From Alphaproteobacteria bacterium (GTDB lineage: Bacteria > Pseudomonadota > Alphaproteobacteria > RF32 > CAG-239), in contig JAFXPE010000032.1 of assembly GCA_017528205.1 (NCBI GenBank), positions 70,430 through 134,429 on the forward strand: a stretch of 64,000 nucleotides of DNA, written 5' to 3'. The notes below the pieces were generated by a model. The model was given only the letters and a program-made list of their open reading frames with translations. It was not told the DNA's origin and made no database searches. Numbering within the stretch: the first letter of the stretch is position 1; each line of letters begins with the position of its first letter. Below are positions 51,135 to 60,032 of this stretch, piece after piece. The translations under genes and the position numbers were made by a program.

Positions 51135-51734
51135 ATGAAAACTTTATTTTGGTATTTTATGTTGTTTATTGCTCTGATTTCGGCGAATGCGTACGCTCAA
51201 AGCACACAGCCGAGCTTGGAGAAATTGAATAATTCGCGCACTTCCGCCAATTCGATGATGATGCAATACGATTTTGACAACGACGATCAGGTAACCGAAA
51301 AAGAATTCATCATCGGCGACGGCGAAAGCGGATATCGCGCCCATGTGTCGAATGTTTATCAAATCATCAGCGACGACCGAAAAAAAGATTTTTCAAAACA
51401 AAGATATTGGTTTATCGAAGCGACGCATCCGGACGAATATAAAAAAGATTTGGTAGATTATTTCCAATATCTCGATGATGATCGCGACGGTTATATCTCC
51501 ACCGAAGAATATCAAAAAACTTTTACCGGTGCATACATTTCAACATTCGGCAAAAAATATGCTCAAGCCATAGATGCAGACGGCGATGGGCGAATATCGC
51601 AAGACGAATATACAAATTTCGACTTTACCTCCCTGCCCTCCAGCAGTAGCGAGCTTTTCCTCATCATTGACCTCAATCAGGATAAAATGCTGACCGTTGA
51701 TGAGTTCAAACAGTTTTTTGAAAAACGATTTTGA
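51135..51734 (+). CDS. Exported EF-hand calcium-binding protein
   Basis: A 199-residue protein with a signal peptide (about 1-22, ending AYAQ). Four EF-hand loops are visible: 'DFDNDDQVTEKE' (about 47), 'DDDRDGYISTEE' (about 117), 'DADGDGRISQDE' (about 147) and 'DLNQDKMLTVDE' (about 178). The second and third keep all ligand positions. A periplasmic calcium buffer or sensor is likely. The ribosome site (AAGAGA) is moderate. Confidence 0.88.
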   Translation: MKTLFWYFMLFIALISANAYAQSTQPSLEKLNNSRTSANSMMMQYDFDNDDQVTEKEFIIGDGESGYRAHVSNVYQIISDDRKKDFSKQRYWFIEATHPDEYKKDLVDYFQYLDDDRDGYISTEEYQKTFTGAYISTFGKKYAQAIDADGDGRISQDEYTNFDFTSLPSSSSELFLIIDLNQDKMLTVDEFKQFFEKRF

Positions 51735-51944
51735 TAAATACTAACGGTTATTATATCCAGATTGCCGACGATATAAATTAAATCTGAAATTTCCGCTGTA
51801 AACAAAGTTTCCGCACAAGGCGACAGAATTTTAAATTGTCGTTGCCTGAATTTTTTGTTGTAATATATAAAATATTATATATCATACATAAAATTTTATA
51901 TTAAAGAGAGTCTGCTTTTTTACAAAAAGAAAGGAAACAATCAA

Positions 51945-54134
51945 ATGAAAGAAACCATGCTGTCAAAGCTGTTTATCTTCTTATTTGTGGCCGTTTTGGC
52001 AGTTCCGCTGTTTTTTGTTAAATTTGACTACCATTCGCTTCTTTTTGTGGCGGCGATTTTCTTGTGTTCGATATCGGCTTTTTCCGTTTTGAAAAATATG
52101 AACAGATTTTCCGTAGTGCGGGCGATTTTTTTAATTTTTCCGGTTCTTTTGTTTTTTATAATTTATTTAATGCCGATATCGTTGCACTCGCGTAGCGTAA
52201 CCGCTGATGATATTATGGCGGTTTTGCAAACGAATGTTCCCGAAACATTTGATTATTTGAAAGATGATTTAAGGGTATTTTTCTTTTTACTGTGGTTTGT
52301 TGCATTATTGCTTTTTGTTTACTTGGCTATTAAGCAAAACGCCGGCAAAAACAGCATAATTTCCGGACAGAAGTGGGCAATAGCCTTTCTTATTGCGGGC
52401 GGAATTTTGCTTTATTTCAATCGCGACAACACCCTCACCGCTCCGTTATACGAGGCGGCGCCGAAAATAAAAGAATATTATAGCTTTTATGATAATTTGA
52501 AAAACAAAAAACCGTTGGATTCCGTGCAGAAAAACACTTTAAAAGGCATTTACGTTGTGGTTATCGGCGAAAGCCAAAATCGCCACCGTATGTCTGTTTA
52601 CGGCTATAAAACCCACCTTACGACGCCCTATCTTTCCAAAGTCAAACATAATAAAAATTGGATTTTTTTCGATAACGCATATTCTTGCCACACGCATACC
52701 GTTCCGACCTTGACTTATGCTTTAACGCAGAAAAACATAAACAACAAAATACAACTGAAAGATGCCTATAATCTGTTGGAGGTACTGCACGAATTTAACA
52801 CTTATTGGATAAGCAACCAAAAAGCAATCGGGTATTACGGCGACCAAATCACGGAAATGGGGTTAAAGGCTCACACTTCTGTTTTTACCAATAAATCATT
52901 TATTAAAAAAGATCCCTACGATGAGGTAATCTTAAAAGAACTGCCGAAAGAAAAGAAATTAAAGGATAATTCCGTTGTTTTCATTCATCTGATGGGCAAT
53001 CACGGTTCTTATAAAAGCAGATATCCTAAAAAATATGGCAAATGGCGGGATACTTACGATAATTCTGTGTTGTATAATGACCATATTGTTCAAAAAATAT
53101 TTGAACACTTTTCCTCTATGAAAGATTTTATGGGCTTTATTTATTTTTCGGACCATGCTGATGATGTCAGATGCAAATGCCATGATTCGTCAAGATTTAC
53201 TTGGGAAATGACCAAAATCCCGTTTTATGCTTATTTTTCCGACAAGTATATCCATAAAAATCCGCAAAAATGGCGCGCACTGAAGGCGCATTTGCACACG
53301 CCTTTTACCAATGATATGTTTTTTGATACTTTTTTGGGAATTTTAGGTGTCAACGACAAACGTTTTTATGTGCCGACAGATGATTTATCCAGCAAAAAAT
53401 ATCGTCATTCAGTCAAGGATTTATCGACTTTGCACGGAAAACAACGCATTTCGGCCGAAAATAAGGCAGATAAGTTAAATAAAAAAATTTATTTGCATCG
53501 CGTTAATTCGCCGGAAAAGCTGAAAGAATTGGGCCATAAATATGTAGGTTTGGAAATGGATATAATTTATTATCCTAAGGAAGATGCCTTTGAAAATTCG
53601 CACAATGCCGAAAGTTTGCAAAAGTATTCTTTGAATAAAACTCTGAAGATGTATTATCATATGTTTAACCGGCAGGCAATTTGGTTTGATTTCAAAAATC
53701 TGAGTGATGAAAACAAAGTTAAAGCCGAGCAGAAATTGTCCAAATTGATAAAAAAATATCACGTTAACAAAAATAATGTTTGGGTTGAAAGTCATAATTA
53801 TAACGCGCTGGAATATTTTACGCAGAAAGGCTGGAGAACCAGCTATTATGTTCCTTATTATAACTTTGAGGAAATGAGCGCCGAGCAAATAGCAGATGCA
53901 AAAAAATTGACCGAAGATGTGTCTTTTTCCGGCAAAGTGTTGGCAATTTCATTTGCCGGAGAATATTACCCGTTTATAAAAAGTTTGAAATTAAACGAGC
54001 AAATTTCTTTGCTGACTTGGTTTAGTCATTATAAATTGGAAGACTTCAAAAAGCTGGAAGAATATCCGATAATGATGAATGATAAGCAACTGAAAGTTAT
54101 TTTAATCAAAGACACGGGAAAGCATCATCGATAA
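51945..54134 (+). CDS. Phosphoethanolamine transferase fused to a GDPD-like domain
   Basis: A 729-residue protein. N-terminal membrane helices (about 10-150) are followed by a sulfatase-fold catalytic domain like EptA/EptC: 'VVVIGESQNRHRMSVYGY', the nucleophile Thr about 250 in 'SCHTHTVPT', 'FIHLMGNHG' and 'YFSDHADDV'. It would move phosphoethanolamine from phosphatidylethanolamine to a surface glycan or lipid A. From about 510 a second domain begins, 'IYLHRVNSPEKLKELG', 'VGLEMDIIYYPKEDAF', 'AIWFDFKNLS' and 'WVESHNYNALEYF', resembling glycerophosphodiester phosphodiesterase-like / FAM151-type TIM barrels. Typical transferases are about 540 residues and lack this part. Confidence 0.8.
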   Translation: MKETMLSKLFIFLFVAVLAVPLFFVKFDYHSLLFVAAIFLCSISAFSVLKNMNRFSVVRAIFLIFPVLLFFIIYLMPISLHSRSVTADDIMAVLQTNVPETFDYLKDDLRVFFFLLWFVALLLFVYLAIKQNAGKNSIISGQKWAIAFLIAGGILLYFNRDNTLTAPLYEAAPKIKEYYSFYDNLKNKKPLDSVQKNTLKGIYVVVIGESQNRHRMSVYGYKTHLTTPYLSKVKHNKNWIFFDNAYSCHTHTVPTLTYALTQKNINNKIQLKDAYNLLEVLHEFNTYWISNQKAIGYYGDQITEMGLKAHTSVFTNKSFIKKDPYDEVILKELPKEKKLKDNSVVFIHLMGNHGSYKSRYPKKYGKWRDTYDNSVLYNDHIVQKIFEHFSSMKDFMGFIYFSDHADDVRCKCHDSSRFTWEMTKIPFYAYFSDKYIHKNPQKWRALKAHLHTPFTNDMFFDTFLGILGVNDKRFYVPTDDLSSKKYRHSVKDLSTLHGKQRISAENKADKLNKKIYLHRVNSPEKLKELGHKYVGLEMDIIYYPKEDAFENSHNAESLQKYSLNKTLKMYYHMFNRQAIWFDFKNLSDENKVKAEQKLSKLIKKYHVNKNNVWVESHNYNALEYFTQKGWRTSYYVPYYNFEEMSAEQIADAKKLTEDVSFSGKVLAISFAGEYYPFIKSLKLNEQISLLTWFSHYKLEDFKKLEEYPIMMNDKQLKVILIKDTGKHHR

Positions 54135-54249
54135 GCAAATAAACGCAAATTTTGTTTAATTTTGTGCCGGTATTTTATTTTCAAGGTATTGACTTCATTG
54201 TTTTGTGTGTTATGATTCACATTATTTTACACATGAAGGCTCAGCAAAT

Positions 54250-55007
54250 ATGGGAAAATCTCTGCCAAGATACAGAATCAGATGGAATTTGGTTAATACG
54301 CAATGGAAAAAAGTCACTATCAGATATTATGCAATAAGTGACGGTGATACTGGTGCGGTTTATACTCTGATATCTCCCAAAATAATAGCCGAGTGACAAA
54401 GAAGATTTGATGAGTTTTATCGGAGAAAAGTTGCCGAAACCGATTATATAAAAGCTCTGAATGCCAAAAGTACTTGTATTGACTGCGGCGCCAATGTCGG
54501 AGATATATCGGAGATTATGGCCAAAACCGGGGCAAAAGTTTATGCCTTTGAGCCTAATCCTTTGTGTTTGGTCGGTTAGAGAAAATCTGTGAAAAATATA
54601 AAAATATCGAACTTATAAAAAAGGGTGTGGCGGCACAAAATACCAAATGTAAGCTGTATCATAGTGAATTTACGAAATATGATAAGGAAATTTTTTCCAG
54701 AAGCAGTTCGATATATGCAAATAAGAGTAACGTCGTTGCAGACAATTATACGGAAATCGAATGCATAGACTTATGTGAATTTATCGATAATTTGAAAGAA
54801 CCGGTAGATTTGCTGAAAATGGATGTTGAGGGTGCCGAATTTGATATTCTTTATAAGATGATAACACAGGGTACATATAAAAAAGTTAAAACGATCTTAG
54901 TTGAAAAACATGATGATGTAATTCCGGATATAGTTAAAAAAGCCGGCATCGTCAAAAAACTGATTCGGGAAAAAAATATTCAAAACATAGATTTGAATTG
55001 GCGCTAA
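54250..55007 (+). pseudogene. Broken FkbM-family methyltransferase gene
   Basis: One reading frame from 54250 runs to TGA at 54394-54396, continues in the same frame through the SAM-binding motif 'CIDCGANVGDISEIM' and 'VYAFEPNP', then breaks near 54561. The rest ('FGRLEKICEKYKNIELIKKG' ... 'DLLKMDVEGAEFDIL') lies in another frame to 55007. Together these are the FkbM motifs in order, so the gene has an in-frame stop plus a one-base frameshift. TGA is a normal stop elsewhere in the window, so recoding is unlikely. It lies just after the envelope-modifying transferase gene. Confidence 0.75.
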
Positions 55008-55032
55008 AATAAGCAATAATGAAGATAATCAA

Positions 55033-55632
55033 CTATTGCAGTTTATATCCCAAATAAACCGTTGCCGGTTGCTTTTCCTGTTCAAACAGCGAGCACGGAT
55101 ATCCGGCTCTTTCTTCAGAAAACGGATAGTCCGGCGTTCCCGGAAAAGTCGTAACATAATCAAACCGACAACTGTTTTGAGCCAAGCACGAAAAATTCGG
55201 TGCCACGCCTATCCCGAAACCGGCAAATCGTGTGCTGCGAAGGTCACCCCAATTATTGGTGGCAAGCGCGACACAGGCCTTTTTATCAATATTGGAAACT
55301 TCAAAAATTACTACTCCGAAATTATCAGTATATGCTTTGATTTTGGCATTATAAGCGGCCGAAACGGCATCGTTAACATAAGCAAGATTACTCGGCAAAC
55401 CACCGGATTTATGCAAAAACAACAGGTAGTTTTGCTTATAATTACCGGTTATGGCCGGCAAATTGTTGTGTTGTTTTGCCACGGTTTTGCCCAAATCGGA
55501 AATTTGAGCCTTCAAACTCGCAATTTGATTATGCTGCTTAATTTTGCCCAAACCCCAGAAAGCACCGACGCCCAGCAAAGCGATAAGCAACAAAATTTTT
55601 CCTTTAGAAATGTTTTTTTGATTATTTGCCAT
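55033..55632 (-). CDS. Pilin-like membrane-anchored protein
   Basis: A 199-residue protein with a short basic start, one hydrophobic helix (about 12-28) continuing as a long helix, then a beta-rich, Cys-containing domain ('VSNIDKKACVALATNNWGDL', 'CLAQNSCRFDYV' and 'GYPCSLF'). This recalls type IV pilin / PilS-like major pilins, but no prepilin cleavage site is obvious and no pilus genes are near. GGGGG precedes the ATG. Confidence 0.5.
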   Translation of the reverse strand: MANNQKNISKGKILLLIALLGVGAFWGLGKIKQHNQIASLKAQISDLGKTVAKQHNNLPAITGNYKQNYLLFLHKSGGLPSNLAYVNDAVSAAYNAKIKAYTDNFGVVIFEVSNIDKKACVALATNNWGDLRSTRFAGFGIGVAPNFSCLAQNSCRFDYVTTFPGTPDYPFSEERAGYPCSLFEQEKQPATVYLGYKLQ

Positions 55633-55693
55633 ATTTTCCCCCTAAAATAACACCTATGAGCAGTTTATTTTGATTTTTTGCAAAGTCAAACTT

Positions 55694-56218
55694 TTATTTT
55701 TGTGGTTGGTTATTATCCTCGGTTTCGGCCTTTCGATATTTCAAAAACGAAAACAGATTGCTTAAAATTACGAATATTTCCAGCAGTCCGGCCCAGTTTT
55801 TTATGCTTATCTGATACGCCAGATAAGTAAAACAATTCAGCCCGCCGACCACGCGCATTTGTTGCGGCGGCAGCCACCAAATACAGAACAGCGTTATCGA
55901 TACTGTCATAAACACCAAAATTGAGGAAATTCCGGCGTAAGTATAAAACAAAATGGCAAGATATATGCTTTGAAAAAAGATATATCCGAGCAGCCAGCGT
56001 TTATGTAAGCGCTCTTTGATGTTGGCAACTATCAGCATAACGAAAACTGCCATAAAAATATAGGCTCCGCTCAGCGAATTCAAAAAATACAGCCCGACGG
56101 CGGTAAAAATTTTGGCCAGCAAGTCCAGCAGAAGCATCATTTTTTTATGCTTCATAAAGCGGCTTAAACAAAAGCACGCATAATTAAAAACCGTAAAAAA
56201 ATATCCCAGCCAAATCAT
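55694..56218 (-). CDS. YgjV-like membrane protein (paralogue 3)
   Basis: A 174-residue protein with six hydrophobic helices; ATG 56218 follows AGGGGG. Topology, length and details ('CWW'-type end 'QQMRVVGGLNCFTYLAYQIS', compare 'QQMRWALV' in the others) mark it as a more distant member of the same family as the proteins at 47993 and 61690. Role unknown. Confidence 0.6.
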   Translation of the reverse strand: MIWLGYFFTVFNYACFCLSRFMKHKKMMLLLDLLAKIFTAVGLYFLNSLSGAYIFMAVFVMLIVANIKERLHKRWLLGYIFFQSIYLAILFYTYAGISSILVFMTVSITLFCIWWLPPQQMRVVGGLNCFTYLAYQISIKNWAGLLEIFVILSNLFSFLKYRKAETEDNNQPQK

Positions 56219-56280
56219 CTTATTTTTCCCCCTATGAGGCAATTATAAGGGCAAACGATTAAAAAAGTATAACAGAGAAT

Positions 56281-57453
56281 TTAAATCTTTGTTTGGTTGT
56301 TGTTTCTCATCATGGCCATGCTGGAATTTTGTGTCATAAACCGGTTAATTTCCCGTTTGGCTTCTTGAGTTAACAAAACATCCTCATAACTGTTAAGTCC
56401 GTGTTTTTCCTTAATTGTCCGAAAGGTATTGGCAACCTTCCCCATATTTACTTCGTTATCCGAGGATGACGGATACTGAACTTCCTGCTCCAGCGAAATA
56501 CCGTTCATCTGCTTATAAACGATATCTTGCATAACGATCAGCTCTATGGTTGGGGCCAGTTCATATAAATCGTTTCTTTCGTCTTTATCTCCGGGCATTC
56601 TTTGCATAATATGCCCCAATTCGTGCGCTTTTTGAATGGCCAACGGGCAGTATTTTCCGTCTTTTCCGTTTAATTTTCCCGGATCTACGTATAAATTCAA
56701 ACCCCAGTTATTCCATTCATTATCCACATCATTTACAAATACGGCCGTGCGAAAATCGTTACTATATTGAAAAGTCGTATCTTTTTCGGTAATATGATAG
56801 GCATCAAGCTTATCTTTTAAGAGTTGTTCGGCAATTTTTTCGGCTTGTGGTGCATCTTTAGCATCAAGCATTTTGAACCGATTTTCGTTATTATACAACT
56901 GCCGACAAAAAGCCAAGGTATTAGGGTTAGCTTCTTGCGTAAGTTGCAGGAAAGCCGCTGCGTCTATCCCCAATAAATATGATTGTTCGTTGTATTTTCC
57001 CAAACCTTCGGAAGTGGGCAAAACTCCGTTATGTTTGACTATTTTCTTAAACGCCAAAAAAGTTTTGCGCACCAGCGGATTATTTAAATCAACCTCTTTA
57101 TCCTTATTTTGCTCATAAAAAGATATGAGTTTACCATAAAAATCATTTGCATCATGCGGCGTCTTTTCCAATATTTTGATGGCCTTTTCTGCCGTTAAAT
57201 GAAAGTCGGCGGAAGATTTAGGAATGTATGTATATTCGCGGTTTTGCATTTGAGCATCATCCGAAAAAGGCATTGCCCTAGCGAAAGATAATGACATATC
57301 ATCACGCTGAACCTGCGGAGCGTCATGTTTAAGCTCAACATCGGTCACTTTGGGGGAATCGGCAGTCTCTTGTGCCTGAGCATTCGCCGTCAGGGAGGAC
57401 GCCCCAAACAGAATTGTCAGCCCCATAGCTTTTATTTTTTGTTTTATATTCAT
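56281..57453 (-). CDS. Exported HExxH protein, putative zinc metallopeptidase
   Basis: A 390-residue protein from ATG 57453 (GGAAAG upstream), with a signal peptide ending near 'LTANAQAQ'. A zincin motif HELGH lies in 'AIQKAHELGHIMQRM' (about 278), with Glu-containing segments downstream ('LYELAPTIELIVMQ') that may give the third ligand. The rest is helical and hydrophilic. Probably a periplasmic or secreted peptidase; the family is not recognised, so activity is inferred from the motif only. Confidence 0.65.
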   Translation of the reverse strand: MNIKQKIKAMGLTILFGASSLTANAQAQETADSPKVTDVELKHDAPQVQRDDMSLSFARAMPFSDDAQMQNREYTYIPKSSADFHLTAEKAIKILEKTPHDANDFYGKLISFYEQNKDKEVDLNNPLVRKTFLAFKKIVKHNGVLPTSEGLGKYNEQSYLLGIDAAAFLQLTQEANPNTLAFCRQLYNNENRFKMLDAKDAPQAEKIAEQLLKDKLDAYHITEKDTTFQYSNDFRTAVFVNDVDNEWNNWGLNLYVDPGKLNGKDGKYCPLAIQKAHELGHIMQRMPGDKDERNDLYELAPTIELIVMQDIVYKQMNGISLEQEVQYPSSSDNEVNMGKVANTFRTIKEKHGLNSYEDVLLTQEAKREINRFMTQNSSMAMMRNNNQTKI

Positions 57454-57540
57454 TTCAGCTTTCCATTTATTGAAGGATATTTTAACATTTTTTATCGTTT
57501 TATACAACAAATATTTTCACACCGCCGTCACCGGACTTTG

Positions 57541-57606
57541 TTATCCGCATTATGTTTTGGAACGCAAGGTTTGAGTAATTTGCAAAAAATATTGACTTTT
57601 GTCTAT
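57541..57606 (+). repeat. Copy of an acetyltransferase gene end plus promoter
   Basis: Matches 59921-59985 almost base for base: the last ten codons of the acetyltransferase gene (encoding YPHYVLERKV, stop TGA here versus TAA there), then the spacer and the TTGACTTTTGTCTA promoter start. Only the 3' fossil of the gene is present here. Confidence 0.85.
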
Positions 57607-57620
57607 TTTGAGGGTAGAGT
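57592..57620 (+). promoter_or_regulatory. Promoter of the 57656 gene
   Basis: TTGACT, 17 bases, TAGAGT. The -35 part lies in the duplicated segment shared with 59971. Confidence 0.65.
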
Positions 57621-57655
57621 AAGATTATAAAATATTTCTCAGCAAGGAGGCCGAA

Positions 57656-58591
57656 ATGTCCGAATATGATGAATTCAGAAAGTACGAATACGTGGAAGAA
57701 CTTGATTTTGACCACGGTCCGGAGATGGTTCGAAGAGAGATAAGTCCGGCCCAAGCCATAAAATCGGGGTATACCGTTGACCACGCCAAAGAATTTGCTG
57801 TTTGGGACGACATATGCCACGACGGCGACTATTTGAAAGAAAAAATTTGGGATACGGCTCAACTTTGGGGAGCTTATATGGAAGAAGAAATAAAAAATTC
57901 TCCCGACCATAAGTTAACCAAACGAATAATCGACGGCACCGAAAGCCTGATGTATGAGTGGAATTCTTATTATGACGGTTGGGGAAGCGGTAGCATACCC
58001 GCGATATTGGCAACAACGTGGAAATACGGCGAAGAATTTGCCAAACTGAATCCGGCCGCTTTAGATTTTAAAAAGGTTAAATTTTTCAGAACTGCAACCG
58101 ATGACGATGCGCGGCTTCTTAATATGAAATTCGATGCAGAAAAAAGCAAAACGCCAAAAGTCAGAGCCGAGTATTTGGCCGATATTTTAAGAGAGCCGGA
58201 AAATCTCAAATATCTGCAAAAACTGGCGGAAAAAGAAAATTTGTCGGAAGCGGAAATTTTCGGCAGACCACTGACTGAAATTGTACCGACGCTGGCATTT
58301 AAGTCCGAAAAAAGCGCCGCCGGAATGTTGCACATTTTAGAATTGACGGAAAAAATTATGGCGGAAAAATTACTTCGTTCAAACGAAAAATTTGCGCAAC
58401 TGCGGCGTAAAATTGCCAAAGAAGCGGAAAATAAAGCCAACGAGGTTTTCCATAAAAAAGAAGCACCGGACAGCGGTAAAAGACCGATTAAAGCCGACCA
58501 AATAAATGGCGATGCGGCTAACGATATGCTTTATAACAAAATTTACATGAGCAAATTGCAAGACTTGAAAGCAAAGGAACCGAAAAAATAA
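57656..58591 (+). CDS. Soluble helical protein, unknown function
   Basis: A 311-residue acidic, helical, cytoplasmic protein with AAGGAGG before the ATG. The region about 75-125 resembles the 50576 protein ('WGAYMEEEIKNS', 'TTWKYGEEFAKLN'). The C-terminus is Lys-rich. No known family. It is driven by a promoter that is a duplicate of that in front of 60033. Confidence 0.65.
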   Translation: MSEYDEFRKYEYVEELDFDHGPEMVRREISPAQAIKSGYTVDHAKEFAVWDDICHDGDYLKEKIWDTAQLWGAYMEEEIKNSPDHKLTKRIIDGTESLMYEWNSYYDGWGSGSIPAILATTWKYGEEFAKLNPAALDFKKVKFFRTATDDDARLLNMKFDAEKSKTPKVRAEYLADILREPENLKYLQKLAEKENLSEAEIFGRPLTEIVPTLAFKSEKSAAGMLHILELTEKIMAEKLLRSNEKFAQLRRKIAKEAENKANEVFHKKEAPDSGKRPIKADQINGDAANDMLYNKIYMSKLQDLKAKEPKK

Positions 58592-58663
58592 TCCGATTGC
58601 TTATCAAAAAAGCACAAATAAAGAAAAGTGCATATAATGAGCCGCAGTTTTTTTATGCTGAAT

Positions 58664-59380
58664 CTAGCTGATTTTCAGATTATATTCATAAAAAGTTTCC
58701 AGCGGCTTAAAGCCCAGCTTTTTATAAATAATAAGCCCTAAGTCGGAGGCGGTAAGAAGGAATTTATGGTGCTTGTGACTGATTTCGTGATTCAATGTCA
58801 GCACCGTTACTTCCGTTCCGTAACCCAGTTTTCGGTATTCTGGCAAAACCCCTACCCAATAAACGGCGGAATATCCGGCGCCGCGAATAACTTGAGATAC
58901 TCCGACCGGAGTTTTGCCTTTATAAAAGATAAAATAGTCGGCATATTTTTTTCTTAAATCTGCTTTGAACGATTCATAAATAAAATCGGCGTCATATTTA
59001 TCATATATCTGAGCGGCAACTTGGCCCCACAAAATTAAATCTTCTTTGCTTTTTACGGTTTTGAAAGTCAATTTGCCGCCGGTTTTAAACGGCAGTTTTT
59101 GCTCCAATCCGTAAACAATATCTTTTTCAGAAAACTCCAAAATGTCGGGATATTTTTTATGTAAATTTTCCAACGGCGTGGTCAATACGGTTTTATAGTT
59201 TTGCGTTTCGTGAACAATGTTTTTAAACACGGTTTTATTGAATTTTTCGGCATAAGTCAGATTAAATCCGCCTTTGGCGGTCGGAAACGCCCACTTAAAA
59301 TACATAACGCCATCTTTGATTTTGCAGGCGTTTTTTCTTTGTGTTCTCACTTCATACAGATTTTCCATATATTTTAACAT
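58664..59380 (-). CDS. GNAT-family acetyltransferase
   Basis: A 238-residue protein with a C-terminal GNAT fold: 'KTPVGVSQVIRGAGYSAVYW', 'VGVLPEYRKLGYGTEVTVL' (acetyl-CoA loop R/Q-x-x-G-x-G/A) and 'SDLGLIIYKKLGFKPLETFY'. The N-terminal 100 residues are a separate unrecognised part. ATG follows GGAGAAAG. Substrate unknown. Confidence 0.82.
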   Translation of the reverse strand: MLKYMENLYEVRTQRKNACKIKDGVMYFKWAFPTAKGGFNLTYAEKFNKTVFKNIVHETQNYKTVLTTPLENLHKKYPDILEFSEKDIVYGLEQKLPFKTGGKLTFKTVKSKEDLILWGQVAAQIYDKYDADFIYESFKADLRKKYADYFIFYKGKTPVGVSQVIRGAGYSAVYWVGVLPEYRKLGYGTEVTVLTLNHEISHKHHKFLLTASDLGLIIYKKLGFKPLETFYEYNLKIS

Positions 59381-59507
59381 TGCAACTTTCTCCGTTTGGG
59401 TTTTCTTATTGCATCATAAAGCAACAAAAATTATTATTTTGTAAATTTTTAATAATTGACGTCGCACGCGGAATTTTTTATAAAAAAGTTATAAAAAGGA
59501 GGATAAA

Positions 59508-59954
59508 ATGGAAGATTACATAAAAAAAGCCGAGGTTGCCGATTGGCCTGATTTAATGATGATTTTTGACCGCTCGTTGCGCTCAACCGACGATTTATCC
59601 GACGATGATTGGAAAAAGCTTTATGAGCGGGTGATAACCTACTCTTACCCCAATTTTGATACATACATTTACGTTAAAAACGGCAAAAGTGTTGCTTACA
59701 TCAGCTATTGGAAGGAGAAAAAGCTGATTAAAATGCTGTATGTTTTGCCGGAATATATCAATCAGGGTATCGGGCAAAAGCTGATTAAATATGTGATAAA
59801 TAATTACAATGAGCCGATGACCATCGGGGTAAAAGCCGGCAACGATATTGCCATGCATATTTATACCAAATTCGGGTTTGAAATAATCAAGGAAGAACAA
59901 TACGACGCCTCCGGCATTTATTATCCGCATTATGTTTTGGAACGCAAGGTTTAA
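59508..59954 (+). CDS. GNAT-family acetyltransferase
   Basis: A 148-residue single-domain GNAT enzyme: 'VAYISYWKEKKLIKMLYVLP', 'EYINQGIGQKLIKYV' (acetyl-CoA loop) and 'GNDIAMHIYTKFGFEIIKEE'. AAAGGAGG before the ATG. The last ten codons also exist as a fossil at 57541. Substrate unknown. Confidence 0.88.
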   Translation: MEDYIKKAEVADWPDLMMIFDRSLRSTDDLSDDDWKKLYERVITYSYPNFDTYIYVKNGKSVAYISYWKEKKLIKMLYVLPEYINQGIGQKLIKYVINNYNEPMTIGVKAGNDIAMHIYTKFGFEIIKEEQYDASGIYYPHYVLERKV

Positions 59955-59985
59955 GCAATTTGCAAAAATCTTGACTTTTGTCTAA
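59921..59985 (+). repeat. Acetyltransferase gene end plus promoter, parent copy
   Basis: Partner of the segment at 57541-57606; here it is the true end of the acetyltransferase gene followed by the promoter of the next operon. Confidence 0.85.
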
Positions 59986-59999
59986 TCGGCGAGTAGAAT
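59971..59999 (+). promoter_or_regulatory. Promoter of the 60033 operon
   Basis: TTGACT, 17 bases, TAGAAT, followed by an AGGAGA ribosome site and ATG 60033. Confidence 0.75.
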
Positions 60000-60032
60000 A
60001 AATCCATAGTCGGCAATACAAGGAGAATAATT

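Noticed and set aside
54152..54337. 61-codon frame after the phosphoethanolamine transferase gene
   Set aside because: It overlaps the broken methyltransferase gene in another frame and has no recognisable content.
54394..54396. TGA read as tryptophan (alternative genetic code)
   Set aside because: TGA is the normal stop of several intact genes here (reverse transcriptase, the coiled-coil gene before dus, EF-hand protein), and the same gene also has a frameshift, so a pseudogene explains it better.
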